DNA of 64,000 nucleotides from the NCBI RefSeq assembly GCF_000379125.1, contig NZ_KB900626.1:2180667-2244666 (forward strand). The letters are read 5' to 3'. A program made the position numbers and the translations under genes. This DNA is from Methylosinus sp. LW4 (GTDB lineage: Bacteria; Pseudomonadota; Alphaproteobacteria; Rhizobiales; Beijerinckiaceae). This document shows, piece after piece, positions 46,551-54,790 of this stretch. The number at the start of each line of letters is the position of its first letter. The first letter of the stretch is position 1. The notes beneath the pieces were generated by a model. That model was not told where the DNA came from. It did no database searches and was given only the letters and a program-made list of their open reading frames with translations.

Positions 46551-48968
46551 ATGCGTCTGCTCGTCCGGTTCTTCGGCTTCCTCTTCGCGACCGGCGCCAT
46601 CGTCTTCCTGATCGCCGTGACGGCGGCGGCCGGCGTCGTCTACATATTCTCGAAGGATCTGCCGGACACGGCGCAATTGCGCAATTACGAGCCGCCCGTC
46701 ACGACGCGCATCCACGCCAACGACGGCTCCATCCTCGCCGAATATTCGCGCGAGCGCCGGCTGTTCCTGCCGAGCGCGGCGATTCCGCCGCTCGTCAAGC
46801 AGGCCTTCATCTCGGCCGAGGACAAGAATTTCTACACGCATAATGGCGTCGATTTCGAAGGCATCGCCCGCGCGGCCTCGATCCTCGCCCAGGGCGGCCG
46901 GCACATGCAGGGCGCCTCCACCATCACCCAGCAGGTGGCCAAGAACTTCCTCGTCGGCAATGAGCGCAGCTTCGAGCGCAAGATCAGAGAGGCGCTGATC
47001 TCCTTCCGCATAGAGGCGGCCTATCCCAAGGACCGCATCCTCGAGCTCTATCTCAACGAGATCTATCTCGGTCTCGGCAATTACGGCGTCGCCGCCGCGG
47101 CGCTGAACTATTTCAACAAATCGGTCTATGAGCTGACGATACCGGAGGCGGCCTATCTCGCCGCTCTGCCCAAGGCGCCCAACAACTACCATCCCTTCCA
47201 GCATCGCGACCGCGCGCTTGAGCGCCGCAATTACGTCATCGACCGCATGGTCGCCGACGGCTTCGTCTCGCAGAAGGACGGCGACAAGGCCAAGACCGAG
47301 CCGCTCGGCGTCAATCCGCGCGTCACCTCGCCCAACACCTATGTCGCCGGCTATTTCGCCGAGGAGGTGCGCCGCGAGCTGCTCGACAAATACGGGGACA
47401 AGAAGCTCTATGAGGGCGGCCTCTCGGTGCGCTCGACGCTCGACCCCAAGATGCAGGCCATCACGCGCAAGGCGCTGGCCGACGGCCTGGTGCGCTTCGA
47501 CGAGGCGCATGGCTTCCGCGGCCCGATGCGCCATATCGACATCTCCTATGATTGGGGCCTGCCGCTCGCCGATATTCCCGCGCTCGGCGATGTGAAGCCC
47601 TGGCGCCTCGCCGTGGTGCTGGAGACGAACGACAGCTTCGCCCGCATCGGCCTGCAGCCCGGGCGCGAGAAATCCGGCGAGGTGGCGCGCGAGCGCGAGA
47701 CCGGCCAGCTCTCGCAAGAAGGCATGCGCTGGGCCGGCCGCAGCATTCGCGCCGCGGTGACGCCGGGCGACGTCATTTATGTCGAGCCGCTCGCGGGCCG
47801 GCCGGGGCAGTATCGGCTGCGCCAAATCCCGGAAATCTCCGGCGCCATGGTGGCGATGGACCCGTATACGGGCCGCGTCTTCGCCATGGTCGGCGGCTTC
47901 TCCTACGATCAGTCGGAGTTCAACCGCGCGACGCAGGCGCTGCGCCAGCCGGGCTCCTCCTTCAAGCCCTTCGTCTACGCCACGGCGCTGGACAATGGCT
48001 ACACGCCCTCCTCCTCCATTCTCGACGAGCCGATCACCATCGTGCAGGCCAATGGCGAGAGCTGGACGCCGGAGAATTTCGAGGGCGCGCACGGCACTGG
48101 CGCGCATCCGCTGCGCTATGGCGTCGAGCACTCCAAGAATATGATGACGGTGCGCCTCGCCAAGGACGTCGGCATGCCGCTGATCGCCGAATACGCCAAG
48201 CGCTTCGGCATTTACGACGACATGCCGCTCTATCTGCCCATGTCGCTCGGCGCCGGCGAGACGACGGTGATGCGCATGGTCACCGCCTATTCCATGCTGT
48301 GCAATGGCGGCAAGCGGGTGAAGGCGACGCTGATCGACCGCATTCAGGACCGCTGGGGCAAGACGATCTATCGCCATGACGAGCGCCAATGCCTGGGCTG
48401 CGACGCCCCCAAATGGGAGAGCCAGAACGAGCCCAAGCTCATCGACAAGCGCGAGCAGGTGCTCGATCCGCTGACCGCCTATCAGATCACTTCCATCATG
48501 GAAGGCGTCATCGAACGCGGCACCGGCCAGTCGATCAAGGCGGTGGGCAAGCATCTCGCCGGCAAGACCGGCACCACCAACGAGGCCAAGGATCTCTGGT
48601 TCGTCGGCTTCTCGCCCGATCTCGCCGTCGGCGTCTATATCGGCTACGACCGCCCCCGCCCCGTCGGCGAGGGCAAGAGCGCGCAGGCGGCGACCTACGC
48701 CGCGCCGATCTTCCGCGATTTCATGATGGTGGCGCTGAAAGACAAGCCCGACGTGCCCTTCCGCGTGCCGCCGGGCATAAAGCTGATCTCGGTCGATCCG
48801 CATTCGGGCCTGCGCTCCAAGGGCGCCGGCTCCATCCTCGAGGCCTTCAAGCCCGGCACCGCGCCGCCGGACTCCTATTCCCCGGCCGGCAGCGACGGCG
48901 GATTGCAGTCCGGCGCCGCGCAGGATGTGGACAAGCAGGTGGGCAGCGGGACGGGCGGGTTGTACTGA
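46551..48968 (+). CDS. mrcA: penicillin-binding protein 1A
   Basis: Bifunctional peptidoglycan synthase of 805 residues. An N-terminal membrane anchor (about 5-33) precedes a GT51 glycosyltransferase with catalytic Glu90 (SAEDKNFYTHNGVD) and QGASTITQQVAKN. An OB-like insert follows, then the transpeptidase with SxxK in QPGSSFKPF near residue 470 and KTGTT near 672. GAGG precedes the ATG at 46551. The rne-amiC-mrcA neighbourhood is standard in alphaproteobacteria. There prfB usually follows, but here an MNT/HEPN pair does. Confidence 0.96.
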   Translation: MRLLVRFFGFLFATGAIVFLIAVTAAAGVVYIFSKDLPDTAQLRNYEPPVTTRIHANDGSILAEYSRERRLFLPSAAIPPLVKQAFISAEDKNFYTHNGVDFEGIARAASILAQGGRHMQGASTITQQVAKNFLVGNERSFERKIREALISFRIEAAYPKDRILELYLNEIYLGLGNYGVAAAALNYFNKSVYELTIPEAAYLAALPKAPNNYHPFQHRDRALERRNYVIDRMVADGFVSQKDGDKAKTEPLGVNPRVTSPNTYVAGYFAEEVRRELLDKYGDKKLYEGGLSVRSTLDPKMQAITRKALADGLVRFDEAHGFRGPMRHIDISYDWGLPLADIPALGDVKPWRLAVVLETNDSFARIGLQPGREKSGEVARERETGQLSQEGMRWAGRSIRAAVTPGDVIYVEPLAGRPGQYRLRQIPEISGAMVAMDPYTGRVFAMVGGFSYDQSEFNRATQALRQPGSSFKPFVYATALDNGYTPSSSILDEPITIVQANGESWTPENFEGAHGTGAHPLRYGVEHSKNMMTVRLAKDVGMPLIAEYAKRFGIYDDMPLYLPMSLGAGETTVMRMVTAYSMLCNGGKRVKATLIDRIQDRWGKTIYRHDERQCLGCDAPKWESQNEPKLIDKREQVLDPLTAYQITSIMEGVIERGTGQSIKAVGKHLAGKTGTTNEAKDLWFVGFSPDLAVGVYIGYDRPRPVGEGKSAQAATYAAPIFRDFMMVALKDKPDVPFRVPPGIKLISVDPHSGLRSKGAGSILEAFKPGTAPPDSYSPAGSDGGLQSGAAQDVDKQVGSGTGGLY

Positions 48969-48994
48969 CGCGGGGCGGGAGCGACGTTCGGAGG

Positions 48995-49312
48995 ATGACG
49001 ACGACATTCGATCCGATCATGAGCCGCTTCCGCGCCGCGCTCGACGAGGCTTACGGCGCACGGCTGCAAAGAGTCGTGCTGTTCGGATCGCGCGCCCGCG
49101 GCGACGCACGACCGGATTCCGATTACGACGTCGCGATCTTTCTGACGGATATGGAGAGCGTCGGGCGAGAAGCGGATCGGATCGCCGAGATCGAGACAGA
49201 TATTCTCTACGACACGGGCGCTGTCATCAACGCCCTGCCCTTCATCGCCGCGGCCTATCGCGAGCCGACCGCGCTGATGGGAGAACTCCGACGCGAAGGC
49301 GTCGATCTGTGA
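48995..49312 (+). CDS. minimal nucleotidyltransferase (MNT) protein
   Basis: A 105-residue polymerase-beta-type nucleotidyltransferase. The signature GSRARGDARPDSDYDVAIF at about 31-49 gives the metal-binding Asp43 and Asp45. Proteins of this kind paired with HEPN partners are antitoxins in MntA/HepT-type systems, where the MNT adds AMP to the toxin. GGAGG directly abuts the ATG at 48995; an ATG at 49019 is an alternative. The stop overlaps the HEPN gene by four bases. Confidence 0.82.
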   Translation: MTTTFDPIMSRFRAALDEAYGARLQRVVLFGSRARGDARPDSDYDVAIFLTDMESVGREADRIAEIETDILYDTGAVINALPFIAAAYREPTALMGELRREGVDL

Positions 49313-49698
49313 AGGCGGAAGCCGCCCACCTTCTCGAAAAGGCGCGCGAAGATCTGAGCGACGCCCGCAAGATCGCCGCCATCGGGCTCGTCAAGGTCGC
49401 CGCTCGCTGCGCCTATTACGCCGCCTTCCATGCCGCCGAAGCCTACATCATGGAAGCGACCGGCAAGAGCGTGAAGACCCATTCCGGCGCGAGAGCCGAG
49501 TTCGCGCGGCTGGCGAAAGACAGCGGAGCGATCGACAAGTCGCTGCCGAAATTCCTCGCCAAAGCCTATATTTACAAGGAAATCAGCGACTATGGCGCTG
49601 GTCCCGGCGCCGATGTCACGCCCGCTGACGCCGAAGAGGCGATCATTGCGGCGACACGCTTCATCGATAGCATAACGGCTTTGCTGGCCAGAGAGTGA
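49309..49698 (+). CDS. HEPN domain protein
   Basis: A 129-residue all-helical HEPN protein, partner of the MNT protein just upstream. The family core is AARCAYYAAFHAAEAYIM (about 31-48), with Arg33 and His41, a longer spacing than the R-x4-6-H motif of HepT-type RNases. That places it nearer the general HEPN (PF05168-like) group. The GTG start at 49309 overlaps the MNT stop (GTGA). The pair may be a toxin-antitoxin module or a nucleotide-binding complex; RNase activity is not certain. Confidence 0.78.
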   Translation: MKAEAAHLLEKAREDLSDARKIAAIGLVKVAARCAYYAAFHAAEAYIMEATGKSVKTHSGARAEFARLAKDSGAIDKSLPKFLAKAYIYKEISDYGAGPGADVTPADAEEAIIAATRFIDSITALLARE

Positions 49699-49703
49699 CG
49701 CCT

Positions 49704-50375
49704 CTACTCCCCCACGCTCCGCAGCGCCGCCGCCGCGGCGAAAGGGCAGAGCGCCAGCGACGCCAGGCTGATCGCGCATAGAATCGCGAAGGGCGCGAAG
49801 AAGGACACTGTGCCGCCCGTCGCCGCCTCCGCCGCCGACACTCCGAAAATCAGCACAGGAATCGTCAACGGCAGCACCAGCAGCGCCATCAGCAGGCCGC
49901 CGCGGCGCAATGTCACCGTCGCCGCCGCGCCTATGGCGCCGATCAGCGTCAGCGCCGGCGTGCCGGCCAGAAGCGTGATCGTGACGGCGACGAGCGCCGT
50001 CTCCTCCTGCTGCAGCATCAGGCCGAGAAAGGGGGCCGCCAGCGTCAGCGGCAGGCCGGTCGTCACCCAATGAGCGGCGCATTTCACCAGAACCGCCAGC
50101 TCGAGCGGCGCGCGGCCGAGGTGAAAGAGATCGAGCGAGCCATCCTCGAGATCGGCTTGAAACAGCCGATCGAGGCAGAGAAGGCTGGCCAGCAGCGCCG
50201 CGATCCACAAGATCGCCGGGCCGATGCGGGCGAGAAGATTGGGGTCCGGTCCGATGGCGAAAGGCGCGATCGACACCATCACCAGAAAAAACACGACGCC
50301 CATGGTCGCCGAGCCGCCGATGCGGCGGGCGACGCGCAAATCGCGCAAGAACAATGCGACAAGCGGAGAATTCAC
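49704..50375 (-). CDS. ccmB: heme exporter protein B, cytochrome c maturation
   Basis: Membrane subunit of the CcmABCD complex that releases holo-CcmE for cytochrome c assembly. The 223-residue length and six hydrophobic segments fit CcmB. Family segments include the N-terminal LFLRDLRVARRIGG, ILWIAALLASLLCLDRLFQADLEDGSLDLF and VKCAAHWVTTGLPL. The start overlaps the ccmA stop (ATGA). ccmC is not next to it. The c-type cytochrome petC at 26 kb is one likely client. Confidence 0.92.
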   Translation of the reverse strand: MNSPLVALFLRDLRVARRIGGSATMGVVFFLVMVSIAPFAIGPDPNLLARIGPAILWIAALLASLLCLDRLFQADLEDGSLDLFHLGRAPLELAVLVKCAAHWVTTGLPLTLAAPFLGLMLQQEETALVAVTITLLAGTPALTLIGAIGAAATVTLRRGGLLMALLVLPLTIPVLIFGVSAAEAATGGTVSFFAPFAILCAISLASLALCPFAAAAALRSVGE

Positions 50376-51043
50376 GAATTCGCTCCCAGCGCCAGCTCGC
50401 GCGCGTCCTCGAGGCCGAGCGGCTCATGCGTGGCGGCGATGATCATTCCGCCGAGCGCGCGATGCTCCGTCATCAGCCGCGCGAGCCGCGTCCGCGAGGC
50501 GGCGTCGAGCGCGCTGGTCGGCTCGTCCAGCAGCCAGAGCGGCCGGAAGACCACCAGCAGGCGAGCCAGCGCGATGCGGCGCTTCTGCCCGGCGGAGAGC
50601 ATGGCGACCGGCGTCTCGGAGAGATGCGCGAGCCCGACGCGCTCCAGCGCCTCGGCCGGCGGGAGGCTGCGGCGATCCGGCTCCTCGCCCAGAAATTGCG
50701 CCCAGAACTCCAGATTCTCGCGGGCGGTGAGCGGCGCCTTCAGCCCATCGGCATGGGCGAGATAATGGAGCAGCGTCGCCGGCTCCTCCGCCTCCGCGGC
50801 GCCCTCGATCGCGACGCTGCCGGAAAGGCGCGGCAAAAGCCCGGCGAGCGCACGCAAAAGCGTCGATTTGCCGGCCCCATTGCGACCAGTGACGATCAGC
50901 GCCTCGCCGCTCGAAAGGGAGAAGCCGAGGCCCGCGAGCACGCGCCGCCCGCCGCGGGCGACGGCGAGATCCTCCACCCGAAGGCGCAGGGCGGAGGCGC
51001 GCTCGGCATGGGGACGGGAGGGCGGATGCGGAATGTCTGTCAT
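50372..51043 (-). CDS. ccmA: heme exporter ATP-binding protein A, cytochrome c maturation
   Basis: ABC-type ATPase of the cytochrome c maturation system. Walker A is GRNGAGKST, the signature motif is LSAGQKRR, and Walker B is LWLLDEPTSALD, followed by a switch-type ATHEP histidine. The ATG at 51043 gives 223 residues; a TTG at 51055 is an alternative. It is cotranscribed with ccmB and divergent from the serine-palmitoyltransferase-like gene across 224 bases. Confidence 0.93.
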   Translation of the reverse strand: MTDIPHPPSRPHAERASALRLRVEDLAVARGGRRVLAGLGFSLSSGEALIVTGRNGAGKSTLLRALAGLLPRLSGSVAIEGAAEAEEPATLLHYLAHADGLKAPLTARENLEFWAQFLGEEPDRRSLPPAEALERVGLAHLSETPVAMLSAGQKRRIALARLLVVFRPLWLLDEPTSALDAASRTRLARLMTEHRALGGMIIAATHEPLGLEDARELALGANS

Positions 51044-51267
51044 CGCCAGAGCCAATAGAGCAACTCCGCCGCAGGGGAAATCCCCGCCTCCCGCGCGCCG
51101 GCGGAGGAGGACTTCCCCCGCGCCACGATGCTTTCGCTGGCGCTCTGGCGCCGAAGGGTGCTAAGCCTGCGGGCCGACCGCGGACGTTCCGAGGAATCGG
51201 GCGTCCTCTTCCAATGCGGCGCCGCGAGACGCGCGCGCGGCCGCAGACTCGAGGGATGACGCACTAA

Positions 51268-52509
51268 GTGGCGAAGCATAACAGCCTTTCGGACTACGCA
51301 TCGAGACGATTTCGTTTCGCCGGCAATGCGCTCCTCCAATATCACGATCCCTTCTTCGCGCAGATCGATCGGCTTCGCGCCGATTTCGAGGCGAAAGGGA
51401 CGCATTTCGTCAGCTTCGCCAATTACGACTATCTCGGCCTCGCCAATCACCCCAAGATTCTGGAGGAGGCCGATCGCGAGCTGCATCGGCTCGGCGTCGG
51501 CGCGCTGGCCTCGCGCCTCGTCGGCGGCGAGCGCTCGACTCACAAGCCCTTCGAGGCGGAGATCGCCGAATTTCTCGGCATGGAGGCGGCGCTGACGCTG
51601 GTCTCCGGCTATCTCGCCAATGTGACGACCATCTCCTGGCTGCTCGGCAAGCGCGACGCTCTGTTCATCGACGAACTCGCCCACAACAGCATCGTCGCCG
51701 GCTGCGAGGCCTCGCCGGCCGAGGTCATCAAGTTCCGCCACAACGACTTCGAGCATCTGGATCATCTCCTCGCCAAGAAGCGCCAGGACTTCCGCCATGT
51801 GCTCATCGTCGTCGAGGGCATCTACAGCATGGACGGCGACACCGCCGATCTGCCGCGCCTCGTGGAGCTGAAAGATCGCCACGACGCCTGGCTGATGGTC
51901 GATGAAGCGCATTCGCTCGGCGTGCTGGGCGAGACGGGCCGCGGCCTCGCCGAGCTGCAGGGCGTCGATCCCGGCCGGCTCGATCTCGTCGTCGGCACCA
52001 TGTCGAAGACTCTCGCCTCCTGCGGCGGCTTCGTCTGCGCGAAAAAGCCGGTCATCGACTGGTTCCGCTACACTCTGCCGGGCTTCGTCTACAGCGTCGG
52101 CCTCTCGCCGGTGATTCTCGCTTCGGCGCGCACCGCCCTGCAGCTGATGCAGGAGGAGAGCTGGCGCGTCGGCAAGCTGGCGCGCAACGCCGAATTCTTC
52201 CGCGATTACGCCCACGCCAATGGGCTGAGCACCGGGCCGGCGATCGGCCGCGGCGTGGTGCCGATTCTGTTCCAGGACAGCGTCGAGACCATGTGGGCCT
52301 CGCAGCATCTGCTCGGCCTCGGCTTCTATGTGCCGCCGATCGTGCAGATCGGCGTGCCCAAGGACCAGCCGCGTCTGCGTTTCTTCCTCTCCGCCAATCA
52401 TTCCGAGGATGAGATTCGCGCTGTGCTCGACGCGCTGCGCGATCTGCCGCCGGTGGCCGCGGAGGCGCATGAATTGGTGAAAAAGGCGATGGCGGGCGCG
52501 AGCCTGTGA
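51268..52509 (+). CDS. spt: serine palmitoyltransferase-like alpha-oxoamine synthase
   Basis: A 413-residue PLP-dependent alpha-oxoamine synthase, the family of serine palmitoyltransferase (SPT), KBL, AONS and ALAS. PLP-site residues are His139 (ELAHNS), Asp212-Glu-Ala-His-Ser, and Lys247 in TMSKTLASCGG. The FANYDYLGL and GVGALASRLVGG segments fit the family. SPT is chosen because the next genes are sphingolipid-type; on sequence alone AONS or a LqsA/CqsA-like signal synthase is possible. There is no membrane segment, as in other bacterial SPTs. The GTG at 51268 follows GAGGGA. It is the first gene of a four-gene cluster. Confidence 0.8.
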   Translation: MAKHNSLSDYASRRFRFAGNALLQYHDPFFAQIDRLRADFEAKGTHFVSFANYDYLGLANHPKILEEADRELHRLGVGALASRLVGGERSTHKPFEAEIAEFLGMEAALTLVSGYLANVTTISWLLGKRDALFIDELAHNSIVAGCEASPAEVIKFRHNDFEHLDHLLAKKRQDFRHVLIVVEGIYSMDGDTADLPRLVELKDRHDAWLMVDEAHSLGVLGETGRGLAELQGVDPGRLDLVVGTMSKTLASCGGFVCAKKPVIDWFRYTLPGFVYSVGLSPVILASARTALQLMQEESWRVGKLARNAEFFRDYAHANGLSTGPAIGRGVVPILFQDSVETMWASQHLLGLGFYVPPIVQIGVPKDQPRLRFFLSANHSEDEIRAVLDALRDLPPVAAEAHELVKKAMAGASL

Positions 52510-52599
52510 GGGCGCGGCTGCGGCCGCTCCCCGCGCTTTCCCTTTCCCGCGTCGATATGCCCGCTTTCGCTCGCTCCTCTAGCTCGATAGGTGTTCGCT

Positions 52600-53790
52600 A
52601 TGGCCGGCATCGAGATTATTCCCGTCGATAATCTTTCGCGATTCCTGACCTTCTGCAAGCTTCCGCGTCTCATCTATAAGGGCCACGAGGGCTTCGCGCC
52701 GTCGCTCGACGCCGAGCGCTGGAATCTCTACAGCCACAAGCTCAATCCGCATTTCCAGCATGTCGAGGCGCAGGAGTTTCTGGCGCGCAAGGACGGCAAA
52801 TGGGTCGGCCGCATCGGCGCGCAGGTCTATAAGACGATTCAGCCCGTCTCCACCTCGCGCTGGCAATTCGGCTCGCTCGACGCCATCGACGACATAGAGG
52901 TCGTGCGCGCGCTGACGCAGGCGGCGGAGGAATGGCTGCGCGCGCGCGGGGCCGAGACCATCGTCGGCCCCTTCTCGCCGGATATCAATGGCGAGAGCGG
53001 CGTGCTGATCGAGGGCTTCGAAGCGACGCCCATGTATCTGACGCCTTGGCATCCTCCCTATCTGTCGCGGCTGATCGAGGCGCTCGGCTATGACAAGGCG
53101 AAGGATCTGGTCTCCTATCGGCATCTCTCCGCCGAGCAGGATCTCAGCAAGGAGCGCCGCATCGCCGCCCGCCCCGAATGGCGCGACCGGCTGAAGATTC
53201 GTCAGCTCGATCGCGATCATCTGAAGCAGGGCGAAACCGCTCTGATGTCCGATCTGTTCAATGACGGCTGGCGCGACAATTGGGGCTTCGTGCCGCTCGG
53301 CAAGGACGAGCTCGACGGCTTCGCGGACCTCATGAAATATGTGATGCCGCCGGAATTCGGCATTGTGCTCGAATTCGACGGCGCGCCGGTCTCCTTCGCG
53401 GTGGCGCTGCCCAATCTGCACGAGATCACCGCCGATTTCGACGGCAAGCTGCTGCCCTTCAATTGGCTCAAGCTGATCTCGCGCATCCGCAAGCACAAAT
53501 TCTCGACCGCGCGCCTGCTGCTGCTCGGCACGCGCAAGACGCTGCAGAACAGCGCGACGGGCGGCGCGATCCTGCTGTCGCTGATCGAGGATATGCGCCG
53601 GCGCAGCTGCGTCGACGCCAGCATCGTCGCCCTCGAGGCCGGCTGGGTGCTCGAGGACAATATGGGCATGCGCAAGCCGATCGAAATGTTCGGCGGCAAG
53701 ATCGACAAGATTCATCGCATTTATGAGAAGCGCGTGGCGGGCGCTCCGCCCGCTGCAACCGAGGCTGTGAGAGAAGAGGCGACGCCATGA
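52600..53790 (+). CDS. GNAT-fold protein, candidate bacterial ceramide synthase
   Basis: A 396-residue protein of a GNAT-superfamily (acyl-CoA N-acyltransferase fold) family common in alphaproteobacteria. Typical segments are FCKLPRLIYKGHEGFAPSL, HFQHVEAQEFLARKDGKWVGRI, and RARGAETIVGPFSPDINGESG. The ceramide synthase of Caulobacter is a GNAT-like protein of about this size, and by position this one could acylate the sphingoid base made by the upstream enzyme. That role is inference. The ATG at 52600 is preferred over GTG at 52591. Its stop overlaps the desaturase start (ATGA), so the two are translationally linked. Confidence 0.7.
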   Translation: MAGIEIIPVDNLSRFLTFCKLPRLIYKGHEGFAPSLDAERWNLYSHKLNPHFQHVEAQEFLARKDGKWVGRIGAQVYKTIQPVSTSRWQFGSLDAIDDIEVVRALTQAAEEWLRARGAETIVGPFSPDINGESGVLIEGFEATPMYLTPWHPPYLSRLIEALGYDKAKDLVSYRHLSAEQDLSKERRIAARPEWRDRLKIRQLDRDHLKQGETALMSDLFNDGWRDNWGFVPLGKDELDGFADLMKYVMPPEFGIVLEFDGAPVSFAVALPNLHEITADFDGKLLPFNWLKLISRIRKHKFSTARLLLLGTRKTLQNSATGGAILLSLIEDMRRRSCVDASIVALEAGWVLEDNMGMRKPIEMFGGKIDKIHRIYEKRVAGAPPAATEAVREEATP

Positions 53791-54782
53791 ATGTCATCTC
53801 GATTTCTTCGACGTCCTCCGCCGACCGCTCGCATGTGGAGCGTCGCCGCCTCATTCTCGAGGCGCATCCCGAGGTGAGGACGCTGTTCGGCAAGGACGAT
53901 CTCACTTTCAAGATCACCGCTGGGATATTCGCCGGCCAGCTGACGATCGCCGCCGTTCTCGGCTGGCTCGGCCTCTCCTATTGGCCGCTGACATTGCTGC
54001 TGGCGATTTGCGTCGGCGCCTTCGCCAATCACGCGGCTTTCGTCGCCATTCACGACGCGATCCATAATTGCGTGTTCGAGAACACGCTCTACAACAAGCT
54101 CACCGCTTTGCTCGCCGATCTCCCCAACGCCTTTCCGACGGCGATGGGCTTTCGCTGCTATCACATCAAGCATCACTCGCATCTGTCGGCCTATGATTAC
54201 GACGCCGACATTCCGAGCCATTGGGAGGTGGAGTGGGTGGGCAATAGCACATGGCGCAAGGCGCTGTGGCTGTTCTTCTTCCCGGCGATCCAGCTGGCGC
54301 GCCTGTCGCGGCTCAAGGGCACTGTGCCTTTCATGGGCTTTTGGACCTATATCAACACGGCCGTCATCCTGATCTTCGACATCTTCGTGCTCTGGGCCTT
54401 CGGCGCCAATGCGCTGCTCTATCTGATCCTGTCCTTCTGGTTCTCGGTCGGCGGGCTGCATCCTCTGAGCGCGCGCTGGGTGCAGGAGCATTTCGCCTTC
54501 GGCCCCAATCAGGGCACGTTCGACTATTACGGCCCGCTCAACAAGGTCGCGCTCAACATCGGCTATCACAACGAGCATCACGACTTTCACGAGATACCCT
54601 GGCGCCGCCTGCCGGAGCTCACCGAAATGGCGCCGGAGTTCTACAAGCCGCTCGGCGCCCATTATTCGTGGTTCGCCCTGCTCGTCACTTTCGTCTTCGA
54701 CCCGCGCTATTCGCTGCAGACGCGCTCCGCCAATGTGGAGGTCGCCAGCGCCGCGCAGCTCGTTCCCGTCCCGGCGGAGTAG
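53787..54782 (+). CDS. sphingolipid delta4-desaturase (DES1-like)
   Basis: A 331-residue membrane desaturase strikingly like animal dihydroceramide delta4-desaturase. It has the DES1 N-terminal pattern (HVERRRLILEAHPEVRTL) and three histidine boxes: H89-DAI-H93, H126-IK-HH130 and H261-NE-HH265. The GYHNEHHDF string and the preceding FDYYGPLNKVALN closely follow DES1. Several hydrophobic segments place it in the inner membrane. The expected reaction introduces a trans double bond at C4 of the sphingoid base. It overlaps the GNAT gene and is followed after 8 bases by the hydroxylase gene. Confidence 0.88.
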   Translation: MNVISISSTSSADRSHVERRRLILEAHPEVRTLFGKDDLTFKITAGIFAGQLTIAAVLGWLGLSYWPLTLLLAICVGAFANHAAFVAIHDAIHNCVFENTLYNKLTALLADLPNAFPTAMGFRCYHIKHHSHLSAYDYDADIPSHWEVEWVGNSTWRKALWLFFFPAIQLARLSRLKGTVPFMGFWTYINTAVILIFDIFVLWAFGANALLYLILSFWFSVGGLHPLSARWVQEHFAFGPNQGTFDYYGPLNKVALNIGYHNEHHDFHEIPWRRLPELTEMAPEFYKPLGAHYSWFALLVTFVFDPRYSLQTRSANVEVASAAQLVPVPAE

Positions 54783-54790
54783 AGTTTCCC

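Noticed and set aside
46542..49007. 821-codon open frame antisense to mrcA
   Set aside because: The sense strand is a complete PBP1A; the antisense product has no recognisable domain.
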